Below, piece after piece: positions 1 through 6,733 of a stretch of 44,156 nucleotides of DNA. The translations under genes and the position numbers were made by a program. Numbering within the stretch: position 1 is the stretch's first letter; every line of letters begins with the position of its first letter. Below the pieces are notes generated by a model, which made no database searches, had not been told where the DNA came from, and saw nothing but the letters and a program-made list of their open reading frames with translations. This stretch comes from a virus: positions 1-44,156 of IMG/VR virus record IMGVR_UViG_3300037502_004180; one strand, 5' to 3'.

Positions 1-447
1 ATGAAAGATTTAGTGATTTATGTAAAACAATTAGAGTCTGCCAAGGGGTTACCACTCCCTTCTTATCAAAGTGATTTAGCCGCAGGAGCTGATCTTTATG
101 CAGCGCAGACACATACTATAGAGCCAGGAGCCTATGTGCTTGTGGAAACAGGGATAGCAGTAGAAATACCAAAAGGGTATGAAGCGCAAGTTCGTGCGAG
201 AAGTGGCTTGGCTGCAAAACATGGTATTGGTCTGGTAAATGGAGTGGGTACTATTGATGCAGACTACAGAGGAGAAATTAAGGTAATTATGATTAATTGG
301 GGAACAAAGGCGTACACGATTAACCGAGGTGAAAGAATTGCGCAGATGGTAATACAGCCCATTTTAAAAGCAAATTTTAAATTAACAAACCTTCTTTCTG
401 ATACCGAAAGAGGTGAAGGTGGCTTTGGACATACAGGGAATAAATAG
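1..447 (+). CDS. dut: dUTP diphosphatase (dUTPase)
   Basis: Hydrolyses dUTP to dUMP and pyrophosphate in the cytoplasm, keeping uracil out of DNA and supplying dUMP for dTMP synthesis. The 148 residues carry all five trimeric-dUTPase motifs: AGADLYAA near residue 28, RARSGL at 65-70, GVGTIDADYRGEIKV at 81-95 with the catalytic Asp, RGERIAQMV at 109-117, and the glycine-rich GEGGFGHTG near the C-terminus. Length is normal for the family. The ATG is the first base of the window, so its ribosome site is out of view and a slightly longer protein cannot be excluded. It sits just upstream of dpaA, which fits a chromosomal clostridial neighbourhood, so I read it as a host gene and not phage cargo. 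Confidence 0.95.
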   Translation: MKDLVIYVKQLESAKGLPLPSYQSDLAAGADLYAAQTHTIEPGAYVLVETGIAVEIPKGYEAQVRARSGLAAKHGIGLVNGVGTIDADYRGEIKVIMINWGTKAYTINRGERIAQMVIQPILKANFKLTNLLSDTERGEGGFGHTGNK

Positions 448-460
448 ATAGAGTACAAGC

Positions 461-488
461 ACCAACCATTTCTTGCTTTCATAATTTA
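461..488 (+). promoter_or_regulatory. possible mother-cell (sigma-K/sigma-E type) promoter of dpaA
   Basis: CATAATTTA at 480-488 fits the CATA-NNN-TA -10 of sigma-K promoters, and ACC at 461-463 lies 16 bp upstream, the usual place of the short sigma-K -35. The predicted start falls shortly before the GGAGG at 511-515 that serves dpaA. These elements are short, so the match is suggestive only. It agrees with the known mother-cell control of dipicolinate synthase genes. Confidence 0.35.
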
Positions 489-522
489 TAGTAGCGACTA
501 GCAACGAAATGGAGGCGCTGAT

Positions 523-927
523 ATGAATACTTTATCGATCGCTGTTGTAGGTGGAGATTTAAGATTTATACGCTTAGCAGAAAAACTTTCAGTCCATTTT
601 ACTGTATACACTTATGGAATTGGGACAAAAGATGCTTCTTTAGGAATTAAACAATGTACAAAACTAGAAGAAATCAAAGTATGTGATTATATTATAGGGC
701 CTATCCCATTATCTAAAGACCATGAGCATATTTATATGCCTTTAAGTCAAAAAAAAGTAACCATTAAAGAGTTATGTGAAGTTTGTGGGCATAAAAAACT
801 TTTTGCAGGAGTAATCAAAGAAAGTGTAAAATCTTTATTTGGGCAATATAAGATAGAAGCAACGGATTTAATGGAGATAGAAAGCATTGCGATTGCTAAT
901 GCTATCCCTACAAAAGTGCGTATCTAA
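523..927 (+). pseudogene. dpaA: dipicolinate synthase subunit A, 5' part, cut by prophage
   Basis: The DpaA/SpoVFA subunit with DpaB makes dipicolinic acid for the spore core in the mother cell. The 134 codons match the N-terminal domain: a nucleotide-binding start (IAVVGGDLR), IIGPIPLSKD in the middle, and an end (IAIANAIPT) that in family members runs on as AEG and a further half of the protein. Full DpaA is about 290-300 residues. Here IPT is followed by KVRI and a stop, then a terminator and a serine recombinase on the other strand, so the 3' half was displaced by the prophage. GGAGG lies 7-8 bases before the ATG. The fragment could be rejoined by excision; as it stands it should not be functional. 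Confidence 0.87.
904..915. other. probable attL crossover region
   Basis: The dpaA reading frame matches the family up to the codons for Ile-Pro-Thr (904-912) and diverges straight afterwards, so the host-prophage boundary lies here or a few bases to either side. Serine recombinases need only a 2-bp crossover core. The exact core cannot be fixed without the right junction, which lies outside the window. Confidence 0.6.
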
Positions 928-957
928 AGAGGAGATTAACTCCTCTCTTTTTTTTTA
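928..957 (+). terminator. intrinsic terminator at prophage left edge
   Basis: AGAGGAG (928-934) pairs with CTCCTCT (940-946) around ATTAA, followed by a long T-run. It begins one base after the stop of the dpaA fragment. The stop codon of the opposing recombinase gene lies in the loop, so the phage end supplies both a stop codon and a terminator against host transcription. Confidence 0.85.
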
Positions 958-2579
958 CCAAAAAGCGTGATTTTAAGGCTTTCTCCATCCCATGTAATCT
1001 GATCAATGATGGTGCGGATGCGCGCTCTTTGCGTTTGGATATCTTCTGTATGCGCAAGGCTGCCTAGGTCGTTTAAAGCTTGCTTCACCATATCTAGATT
1101 TAATAATGTGATTTGATCCGTAGCAGCAGAGGTATTGATTGCTTTGATTTCTTTTTTGAGAGAGAGGTTTTCTTTATCCAGCGTTTCTAGTTGCTTCATA
1201 AAATGAGCGCAAAGAGGACTGGATTCATCCAGGGTGCTTAATTGTTTCATCAAGTTTGTGATAGCTTGTTCGTTGGCCACTAATTCAGTCTCTAGCTCTT
1301 TTAACTTTGCCTGCGTATCTTTTAATGCGCCATGAATGCTAAGCTCGTCTGAAGAGATCCCTTCCATCATAAAAGAATCTTTTTTAGAAAGAGAAACTAA
1401 TTGCTCAAGTACATCCTGATCAGCGTCTTGGCCAATAACATTTTTAACATTACACTTTATACGTTTAGACATTTCTTTCGTGCTGCATACATAAGTATAG
1501 GCTAAGTTTCCGTCTGCATTGACTTTCCCTTTTTTTATTTTCATGGTAGCGCCGCAGTGTTTGCATTTGATTAGATTGGTTAAAAGACCATAATCCATCG
1601 TTTTCTTTGTATAGAAGTTCTTGTGAGTATTATCTTTTAATAGGGTTTGAATGTACACCCATTTGCTTCCCTGTATTGTTGGAGCATGTTTTCCGATGGC
1701 TATAATCCAATTGGAAGGAGAAGCGCTTATGCGTTTGTTTGATTGCTCTGTGCGGTTATAAGCAATGAGTCCATACTTGCCGTTAAACTCCTCTTTGACA
1801 TTGCAAATATCACACCCAAGTTCAGACAGATAAGTATAAGCCGCTTCATCGGCAGCAACATATACAGGGTTGACTAAGATATCTTTAATGGTACTTGCCG
1901 TATATTTACACTCGTTTTTAGAATAGATATCATTCATAAACAAGTGGGATTCTACGCCCCGAAGACTCTTAAGCTCTAAAAAAGTATCAAAGATTGTATG
2001 CACCTTTTCAATTTCTACAGGCTCTGGTGACAATTTAAACATTTTTTTCTGATTCATACTGTTGTCTAGGTACAGGGTAGGTTCAGATGTAAATCCAGTA
2101 GGCGTTTTGCCTCCTAACCATCTACCAGTCCTAGCGAGTGCCCTCATATTGTCCTTAATGCGTTCTGCAATGGTCTCCCGTTCTAGCTGGGCAAATACCA
2201 TAGCAATGTTTAACATGGCACGTCCAATAGGCGTAGAGGTGTCAAATTGCTCTTTCACAGAGACAAACTCAATGTTGTTTTCTTGCAGCAATTCATAGGT
2301 ATTCGAAAAGTCAGCAATATTTCTGCTCACACGATCCAGGCGGTAGCAGATGAGCATATTAAACAAACCCTTTTTAGCATCTTTAAGAAGGGTCTTAAAC
2401 TGAGGGCGATCGATGTTACTACCAGAGAAGCCTTCATCCTTATAAATAATAAATTCTACTTCTTTGGAATCAAGAGAAGACCATCTTGTAATATAGTCTT
2501 TGCAAGAGTCAATTTGATTGTCTATAGATTCTCCTTTATCCGATGTTTTTGATTTACGCGCGTAGATTGCAATTTTCAT
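936..2579 (-). CDS. large serine recombinase (phage integrase)
   Basis: Catalyses integration, and with a directionality factor excision, of the prophage. The N-terminal resolvase domain begins MKIAIYARKS with catalytic Ser10 next to Arg8, followed by YRLDRVSRN and the LERETIAERIKDN helix. A recombinase domain with KTPTGF follows, then a zinc ribbon (CKHCGATM, a second pair of Cys about 30 residues on) and a long coiled coil typical of large serine integrases. I chose the ATG at 2579 because the GAGGTGA lies 5 bases before it; the ATG three codons upstream abuts that site. The gene is last in the leftward module and converges on the cut dpaA, the standard place for an integrase beside its att site. 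Confidence 0.93.
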   Translation of the reverse strand: MKIAIYARKSKTSDKGESIDNQIDSCKDYITRWSSLDSKEVEFIIYKDEGFSGSNIDRPQFKTLLKDAKKGLFNMLICYRLDRVSRNIADFSNTYELLQENNIEFVSVKEQFDTSTPIGRAMLNIAMVFAQLERETIAERIKDNMRALARTGRWLGGKTPTGFTSEPTLYLDNSMNQKKMFKLSPEPVEIEKVHTIFDTFLELKSLRGVESHLFMNDIYSKNECKYTASTIKDILVNPVYVAADEAAYTYLSELGCDICNVKEEFNGKYGLIAYNRTEQSNKRISASPSNWIIAIGKHAPTIQGSKWVYIQTLLKDNTHKNFYTKKTMDYGLLTNLIKCKHCGATMKIKKGKVNADGNLAYTYVCSTKEMSKRIKCNVKNVIGQDADQDVLEQLVSLSKKDSFMMEGISSDELSIHGALKDTQAKLKELETELVANEQAITNLMKQLSTLDESSPLCAHFMKQLETLDKENLSLKKEIKAINTSAATDQITLLNLDMVKQALNDLGSLAHTEDIQTQRARIRTIIDQITWDGESLKITLFGKKKERS

Positions 2580-2604
2580 TTCATTCACCTCACGATAAAA
2601 AGAT

Positions 2605-2621
2605 AAGCCCCATAGGGGCTT
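2605..2621 (-). terminator. intrinsic terminator between coiled-coil gene and recombinase
   Basis: AAGCCCC and GGGGCTT form a 7-bp stem with a 3-base loop; on the minus strand it is followed by ATCTTTTTAT. It lies downstream of the leftward coiled-coil gene at 2669 and just before the recombinase, so read-through into the recombinase should be limited and the recombinase may need its own promoter, which I could not identify. Confidence 0.6.
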
Positions 2622-2668
2622 TATTAAAGTTCAACCTGTTCATAGGCCTTCTTTCGATAGAGTAGGGA

Positions 2669-2935
2669 CTACTTTACTCTTCTTATAATTACTTCTTCAT
2701 GTTTGGCAACTTCTTCAGTAATTCGGTTAAGCTGTTCAGTGTTTTGTGTGTAGCCATCAAATAGAGCAGAGAGCTTTGTGTCTATTTTATTTTCCATGCG
2801 AACTATATTTTGTTCAACAGTATTTATTTTGCTTTCCATGCGGCCCATATTTTGCTCAATGCTTTCTATTTTTGAATTCATACCTTGCATTTCGTTGTAC
2901 ATTTTAGTCATCAAATCAAACATTTTGTCTTCCAT
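2669..2935 (-). CDS. small coiled-coil protein, paralogue 1
   Basis: An 88-residue hydrophilic protein beginning MEDKMFDLMTKMYNEMQGM, then heptad-like repeats (KIESIEQNM, KINTVEQNI, KIDTKLSAL) and a basic end (VIIRRVK). It is almost entirely predicted coiled coil. Two relatives with nearly the same first 19 residues lie in the same leftward module. Function unknown. Its place beside a large serine recombinase, itself with a coiled-coil domain, makes a role in recombination directionality conceivable, but nothing in the sequence proves this. AAGGA lies 11 bases before the ATG. Confidence 0.75.
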   Translation of the reverse strand: MEDKMFDLMTKMYNEMQGMNSKIESIEQNMGRMESKINTVEQNIVRMENKIDTKLSALFDGYTQNTEQLNRITEEVAKHEEVIIRRVK

Positions 2936-3129
2936 TCAATCACAATCCTTTCATATGTAGACTTATCATAACATAAATTACTAGGGTTTTTAAAGGACAA
3001 ATATATTTTTTGTAATTTGGAGTATATTACAGTATTAGCATTAAAATAAAAACTCGTAAAATTAATAAATAATAGTAATTACTCCTAATGAAAATCTATA
3101 TAAGTGATATTACAAAAATTTATGATTAC

Positions 3130-3158
3130 TTGTAAAAAATAAAGTAATATGATAAAAT
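3130..3158 (+). promoter_or_regulatory. predicted sigma-A promoter for DUF4236 gene
   Basis: TTGTAA (3130-3135), 17-bp spacer, TAAAAT (3153-3158), 40 bp upstream of the ATG. The surrounding 2936-3198 gap is very AT-rich and holds no other feature I can support. Confidence 0.5.
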
Positions 3159-3198
3159 TTAACAAAGTTTTAATGAATTTTAGAAAAGGAGAAAGAAT

Positions 3199-4200
3199 AT
3201 GGGGTTTCGTTACAGAAAAAGTATTAATCTTGGTGGTGGATTTAGGATTAATCTAAGTAAAACTGGGGTTGGATATAGTTGGGGAGTAAAGGGCTACCGC
3301 GTAACAAAGACAGCAAAGGGAAATACACGACGAACACTGTCTATTCCAGGAACAGGGATATCACATATTGAGGAGACGAGTAAGAAAAAGGATCAAGGTA
3401 AGAATCGTCAACCATTGAATTTACCTATTGATAATAACCATTACGATACTGAAGAAATTACTAATAACAGTGCACCTACAATAGTATCAGAAGGTTTAGA
3501 GGAGCTTCTTGCAGTAGCCACAAGGACCCTGCGTGTAAATAGAATAGTTAATATGGGGTTATGTGTTTTACTAGGATTAAGTTTTATAAACCCTCTTTTT
3601 ATACTGCTATTTTGTGTTTTTTTAGGATCCAAAATGTATGTTAGAAAATTCGGCTTAGTAGACTTAGAATATACAATTGATGACGATCAACAGGAAGTTG
3701 TTCTGAAACGTATACAACCAATGATTAAAATTACGAAAAGCAATAAGTTGTGGCGTATCGTGCAAACTAGTAAGGTAATTGATAAAAAATACTCAGGGGG
3801 AGCAGAGAGTAGTGTTAAAAGAATTCCCTCTCAAGGTATACCAAAAGCAATTTTCCCATTTAAGTCCAATATACCGGCAGCCTCTTTCAAGACAGGGAAG
3901 GAAATATTGATTTTTTTGCCAGACAAATTATTTATCATCCAAGGAAGTAAAATTGGAGCTTTACATTATACTGATATCAGTACAAAAGCATATACTACAA
4001 GGTTTATTGAAAGCGAAGGAGTTCCTAAGGATACGCAGGTTGTTGATAAGACGTGGAGATATGTAAATAAATCAGGGGGACCAGATAAACGATTTAAGGA
4101 TAACAAACAACTTCCAATTTGCTTGTATGGGGAGATTGAATTGAAATCTGTTTATGGATTAAATACAATTATTATGTTTTCAAATCCTAATTATGTTTAA
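3199..4200 (+). CDS. DUF4236-domain membrane-associated protein
   Basis: Residues 1-55 match the DUF4236 domain pattern (MGFRYRKSINLGGGFRINLSKTG, then the GYSWG, GTGIS landmarks), a short glycine-rich domain of unknown role found in bacteria and phages. A polar linker follows, then a hydrophobic stretch (about residues 115-140, two short segments) and a hydrophilic C-terminal part of about 190 residues that I do not recognise. Strong AAAAGGAG ribosome site. It is the only rightward gene in the leftward lysogeny module and has its own promoter-like element and a terminator, so it is likely lysogenic cargo. Function unknown. Confidence 0.8.
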   Translation: MGFRYRKSINLGGGFRINLSKTGVGYSWGVKGYRVTKTAKGNTRRTLSIPGTGISHIEETSKKKDQGKNRQPLNLPIDNNHYDTEEITNNSAPTIVSEGLEELLAVATRTLRVNRIVNMGLCVLLGLSFINPLFILLFCVFLGSKMYVRKFGLVDLEYTIDDDQQEVVLKRIQPMIKITKSNKLWRIVQTSKVIDKKYSGGAESSVKRIPSQGIPKAIFPFKSNIPAASFKTGKEILIFLPDKLFIIQGSKIGALHYTDISTKAYTTRFIESEGVPKDTQVVDKTWRYVNKSGGPDKRFKDNKQLPICLYGEIELKSVYGLNTIIMFSNPNYV

Positions 4201-4236
4201 AATTACAATGTTTTTAGATTTTAAAAGAACAGAGAG

Positions 4237-4278
4237 TATCCTCCAGTAACTAATTTCTAGTTGCTGGAGGATATTTCT
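4237..4278. terminator. bidirectional terminator between convergent genes
   Basis: TATCCTCCAG (4237-4246) pairs perfectly with CTGGAGGATA (4264-4273), with extra AAC/GTT pairing inside and TTTCTATT after it. On the other strand it is followed by a weaker T-rich tail. It separates the rightward DUF4236 gene from the leftward peptidase gene. Confidence 0.8.
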
Positions 4279-4298
4279 ATTAAAATCCATAGCAATAT

Positions 4299-4634
4299 TT
4301 AAACAAATAGCAAGTCTACTATTTCAGTATCATCTTCAATATCCTCATGCTGCATATCAATTCCTATGTAGTAAGACAAATGAGGAAGATCCTGAATAAT
4401 GTGCTTCAGCTCATGAACGAATGTATGGCATTGTTCGGCAAAAGTAAGCTTTCCATTCAGAAAAATATGATAGTATCCCCTTTTGCTTACATAAACAAAT
4501 CCTTTAATATTCCCCCTAAGGTTGCAGCTAATACGTGTCTTTACATTATGTGTGGCCATTACCTCATGAAAAGGGATAGTTTCATCTAGCAAACCCCTTA
4601 CTAAGGGTTCATCAAGTAGATTAATCTGTGTCAT
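4299..4634 (-). CDS. ImmA/IrrE-type metallopeptidase, short
   Basis: A 111-residue protein with the zinc-protease signature HELKH at residues 74-78 (HExxH) in the setting HTFVHELKHIIQD, as in ImmA/IrrE peptidases. An acidic stretch near the C-terminus (EDIEDDTEIVD) is where the third zinc ligand should be. In ICEBs1 and related phages ImmA cleaves the adjacent ImmR-type repressor when host damage signalling is on. Here an HTH repressor lies upstream on the same strand, so a derepression role is a reasonable inference. It is shorter than usual for the family, mostly at the C-terminus. GGGGGC lies 8-9 bases before the ATG. Confidence 0.75.
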   Translation of the reverse strand: MTQINLLDEPLVRGLLDETIPFHEVMATHNVKTRISCNLRGNIKGFVYVSKRGYYHIFLNGKLTFAEQCHTFVHELKHIIQDLPHLSYYIGIDMQHEDIEDDTEIVDLLFV

Positions 4635-4689
4635 CTTCTTGCCCCCTAAATCTTATCTTTTGTAGTCATTTATTTATTTTTTGAAATAG

Positions 4690-5061
4690 CTATTTCACTT
4701 TTTTTAAGTACTTAATATCCATTTCATGTTCTCCAACGGAAGATTTAATAATCCCAACTTCTGTTTGGAGAGAGGATAGCTTACTTGAGATAACTTCACT
4801 CATATCATTTGAGAGAAGTTGTGCAACATCCTTTGAAAGAGAATCAAAGCGATTATCTATTTTTGCATCGAGGGACTTAATATCCTCTTTTAAGTCTCGC
4901 TCAACACGCCCCAAATCCTCTTTAGTAACCATGCTGCTTTTAATAATTGCTATTTCACCCTTGATATTTTGTGTTTCGGATTCAAGAGCGCCTACCTTTG
5001 AATTTATTTCTTGCATTTCAGTGTACATCTTGGTCATTAAATCAAACATCTTATCTTCCAA
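4690..5061 (-). CDS. small coiled-coil protein, paralogue 2
   Basis: A 123-residue coiled-coil protein starting at TTG with a strong GGAGGG seven bases upstream. The first residues (MEDKMFDLMTKMYTEMQEI) are nearly those of the proteins at 2669 and 5146. Heptads with charged residues run the whole length (IKSSMVTKEDLGRVERDLKEDIKSL and so on). It is the longest of the three. Function unknown. The gene directly follows paralogue 3, so the pair probably shares a transcript. Confidence 0.75.
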   Translation of the reverse strand: MEDKMFDLMTKMYTEMQEINSKVGALESETQNIKGEIAIIKSSMVTKEDLGRVERDLKEDIKSLDAKIDNRFDSLSKDVAQLLSNDMSEVISSKLSSLQTEVGIIKSSVGEHEMDIKYLKKVK

Positions 5062-5074
5062 TTTTAAACCCTCC

Positions 5075-5391
5075 TTATTCAGATTGTCTAAAAGTATTTT
5101 TAATTACCTTAAATTCTAAGCGATCCACCTTGTTTTCAACTCTTTTCAAGTTGGTAGAACTTCTATGTCTTTATCTAGTTGAACCTCTCTAGCATCAAAT
5201 AAGGCATCTATCCTATCACCTAATTTATTTTCTAAATGAACAATATCTCTTTTAACAGAGAGGATATCCTCTTTAGTAGCCATAGTGGATTTCATATCTT
5301 GCATTTCAGATTTTACACCTTGGATATCAGCTTTCATACCTTGCATTTCATTGTACATCTTGGTCATTAAATCAAACATTTTTTCTTCCAT
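5075..5391 (-). CDS. small coiled-coil protein, paralogue 3, probably frameshifted at 3' end
   Basis: The open frame (5146-5391, 81 residues) starts MEEKMFDLMTKMYNEMQGM and ends EVLPT. In the next frame the coiled-coil pattern carries on as NLKRVENKVDRLEFKVIKN to a stop at 5075-5077, right at the ribosome site of paralogue 2. I read this as an original longer protein with a frameshift near 5150; the shorter 81-residue product may still be made. AAAGGA precedes the ATG. Function unknown. Confidence 0.65.
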
Positions 5392-5463
5392 AGAGTCATT
5401 CCTTTCACTAGATAGTTTATCAAACTTTAATTTAGCGTAATAGGCGCTTGATGATGGCCGTTG

Positions 5464-5856
5464 TTAATTATCTTCAGCATCTTCTTCATCTTCGATTGCT
5501 TTTATTATTTTGAGTATCTGACGTATGTCTCTATCATCCATATCTTTTGTTTGTTTAAAGAGAAGTTGTAAGCTCTCACGCTCTAGCATTTGTTTTGTAA
5601 ATTCTTTTAGCTCTGGATCATCGTTTACAGCATCTATGATTTTTGTATTAGGGTTATCTATTCGGCCTAAAAGATAATCTACAGATACGTCAAGAGTATT
5701 GGCTATTGTATTGGCGTTTTCAGCAGATGGCTTTCTTTGATCTGTAATGTATCTAGATATTGTAGCTGGAGTAATTTGGGTTTTCATGGCCAATTCTTTT
5801 TGAGTTATATTTTTTTCATCTAATAGACTATGAAGTCTTTTACTAAATATAGACAT
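5464..5856 (-). CDS. HTH transcriptional repressor (cI-like)
   Basis: Residues 1-62 form an HTH_3/XRE domain (FSKRLHSLLDEKNITQKELAMKTQITPATISRYITDQRKPSAENANTIANTLDVSVDYLLG); the remaining part is acidic and helical and ends in EDEEDAEDN. It is divergent from the cro-like gene at 6006, with repeated operator-like sites between the two, the classic lysogeny switch arrangement. It should repress the early promoter at 5940-5968 and its own transcription. There is no LexA-type autocleavage domain; with an ImmA-like peptidase nearby, proteolytic inactivation is the likely induction route. CCTCC complement (AGGAGG) lies just before the ATG. Confidence 0.87.
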   Translation of the reverse strand: MSIFSKRLHSLLDEKNITQKELAMKTQITPATISRYITDQRKPSAENANTIANTLDVSVDYLLGRIDNPNTKIIDAVNDDPELKEFTKQMLERESLQLLFKQTKDMDDRDIRQILKIIKAIEDEEDAEDN

Positions 5857-5872
5857 GTAGATAACCTCCTTT

Positions 5873-5933
5873 AATTACCTAAATTATAATTCAATATGTA
5901 AAAAAAGTAATAAAAATTACCTAAATTATAATT
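5873..5933. promoter_or_regulatory. two 19-bp direct repeats, repressor-side operators/promoter
   Basis: AATTACCTAAATTATAATT occurs identically at 5873-5891 and 5915-5933, start-to-start 42 bp, about four helical turns. Each copy carries an ATTACC half-site like the operators at 5946 and 5972, and each contains ATTATA, which reads TATAAT toward the repressor gene. They are probably autoregulatory operators overlapping the repressor promoter; I see no good -35. Confidence 0.65.
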
Positions 5934-5939
5934 AAAGTA

Positions 5940-5968
5940 TTGACTATTACCTTTTGGTAATCTATAAT
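5940..5968 (+). promoter_or_regulatory. early rightward promoter
   Basis: TTGACT (5940-5945), 17-bp spacer, TATAAT (5963-5968): a near-perfect sigma-A promoter. The palindromic operator at 5946-5961 fills almost the whole spacer, and a second copy covers the likely start site, so a bound repressor would block polymerase directly. Confidence 0.88.
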
Positions 5969-5987
5969 CTAATTACCAAAAGGTAAT
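5946..5987. promoter_or_regulatory. palindromic operators O1 and O2
   Basis: ATTACC-TTTT-GGTAAT at 5946-5961 and ATTACC-AAAA-GGTAAT at 5972-5987 are perfect 6-bp inverted repeats, start-to-start 26 bp. O1 lies in the promoter spacer, O2 over the start site. Both are candidates for the XRE repressor and the cro-like protein. Confidence 0.85.
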
Positions 5988-6005
5988 AGAAAGTGTGGTG
6001 ATAAG

Positions 6006-6227
6006 ATGAATTCTATAAAATTAAGTAGTGCAAGAAAAAATTTAGGATATACCCAAGAGGCTTTAGCTAAAGGGGTAGGGTTGTCAACAAAGTCGTATAA
6101 TAGAAAAGAGTTAGGTCTAATTGAGTTTAGTAGAAAAGAAATTATGAATATCTCAGAAAAACTTAATTTTGGCATTGAAGAAGTAAATGACATTTTTTTT
6201 GATAACAAAATTACCAAAAGGCAATAA
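6006..6227 (+). CDS. cro-like HTH protein
   Basis: A 73-residue XRE-family protein that is little more than the helix-turn-helix domain (LSSARKNLGYTQEALAKGVGLSTKSYNRKELG, then a recognition-helix region rich in Lys). It is the first gene behind the early promoter and diverges from the repressor, so a Cro role, repressing the repressor promoter, is the natural inference. The ribosome site is weak (GTGGTGA). The last five codons before the stop carry a third operator-like palindrome. Confidence 0.82.
   Translation: MNSIKLSSARKNLGYTQEALAKGVGLSTKSYNRKELGLIEFSRKEIMNISEKLNFGIEEVNDIFFDNKITKRQ
6210..6225. promoter_or_regulatory. operator-like palindrome O3 within the cro-like gene
   Basis: ATTACC-AAAA-GGCAAT differs from O2 by one base. 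It lies in the last codons of the cro-like gene, about 240 bp from O2, where it could support DNA looping or roadblock repression. Confidence 0.6.
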
Positions 6228-6387
6228 AAGTAAACGGGATAGAAGTATCAAGTATCAGTAGGAAGAGCTGAGAGGATGGATTCACGTAAAGAGCAAATTC
6301 ACTTGGTATTAAACCGTTAATAGAGCTGGGATGTAAAAGCATAGGACAATTTTAGTCACTCATAGCATATAGAAAGGGGGGATTGAT

Positions 6388-6567
6388 GTGGGGAGATATG
6401 CAGACAAGATAACCATTGAGTTTTCAGAAGATCCAAACAGACCAACTTTTGAAGAAACATTAAAGGAAGTAAGAATAATGAATGCAAAAGCTTTTCTAAA
6501 ACAACTAACTCCCCAACAGAGAATGGAGTTTATTCGTATAGGTAAGGAGGCGGGGCTGATTACATAA
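6388..6567 (+). CDS. small early protein, GTG start
   Basis: A 59-residue frame beginning GTG with AAAGGGGGGAT seven bases upstream, reading VGRYADKITIEFSEDPNRP and ending RIGKEAGLIT. The composition is that of a soluble helical protein. I do not recognise a family. The good ribosome site, position after the cro-like gene, and coherent amino-acid composition support it as a real gene. Confidence 0.65.
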   Translation: MGRYADKITIEFSEDPNRPTFEETLKEVRIMNAKAFLKQLTPQQRMEFIRIGKEAGLIT

Positions 6568-6663
6568 GAAGCGATTTTGACTTACTAGAGAGGACAAGTC
6601 TTATATTTATACTTTAATCTATAAAACTAATAAAAAGAATAGCTTGAGAAAACAATCTTTTAG

Positions 6664-6720
6664 TAAAAAGTTGTTCTATGAAACCAAGTTTTCGGCTAAA
6701 AGTTGTTTTTGGAAACCAAG
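6664..6720. repeat. two 25-bp imperfect direct repeats upstream of an HTH gene
   Basis: Two 25-bp units at 6664-6688 and 6696-6720 share AAAAGTTGTT and GAAACCAAG with only a few differences between; start-to-start 32 bp, about three helical turns. They end just before the ribosome site of the HTH gene at 6734 and are good candidates for its operator. Confidence 0.6.
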
Positions 6721-6733
6721 GAGGGGTTAAAAG

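Noticed and set aside
2062-2552. Rightward frames opposite the serine recombinase
   Set aside because: They lie wholly within a confident recombinase gene, have no ribosome sites and no recognisable protein pattern.
5969-6217. Leftward frame opposite the cro-like gene
   Set aside because: Covers the promoter and operators and mirrors the cro-like gene; no ribosome site.
6276-6320. 14-codon frame after the cro-like gene
   Set aside because: Too short and the AGAGG lies too close to the ATG.
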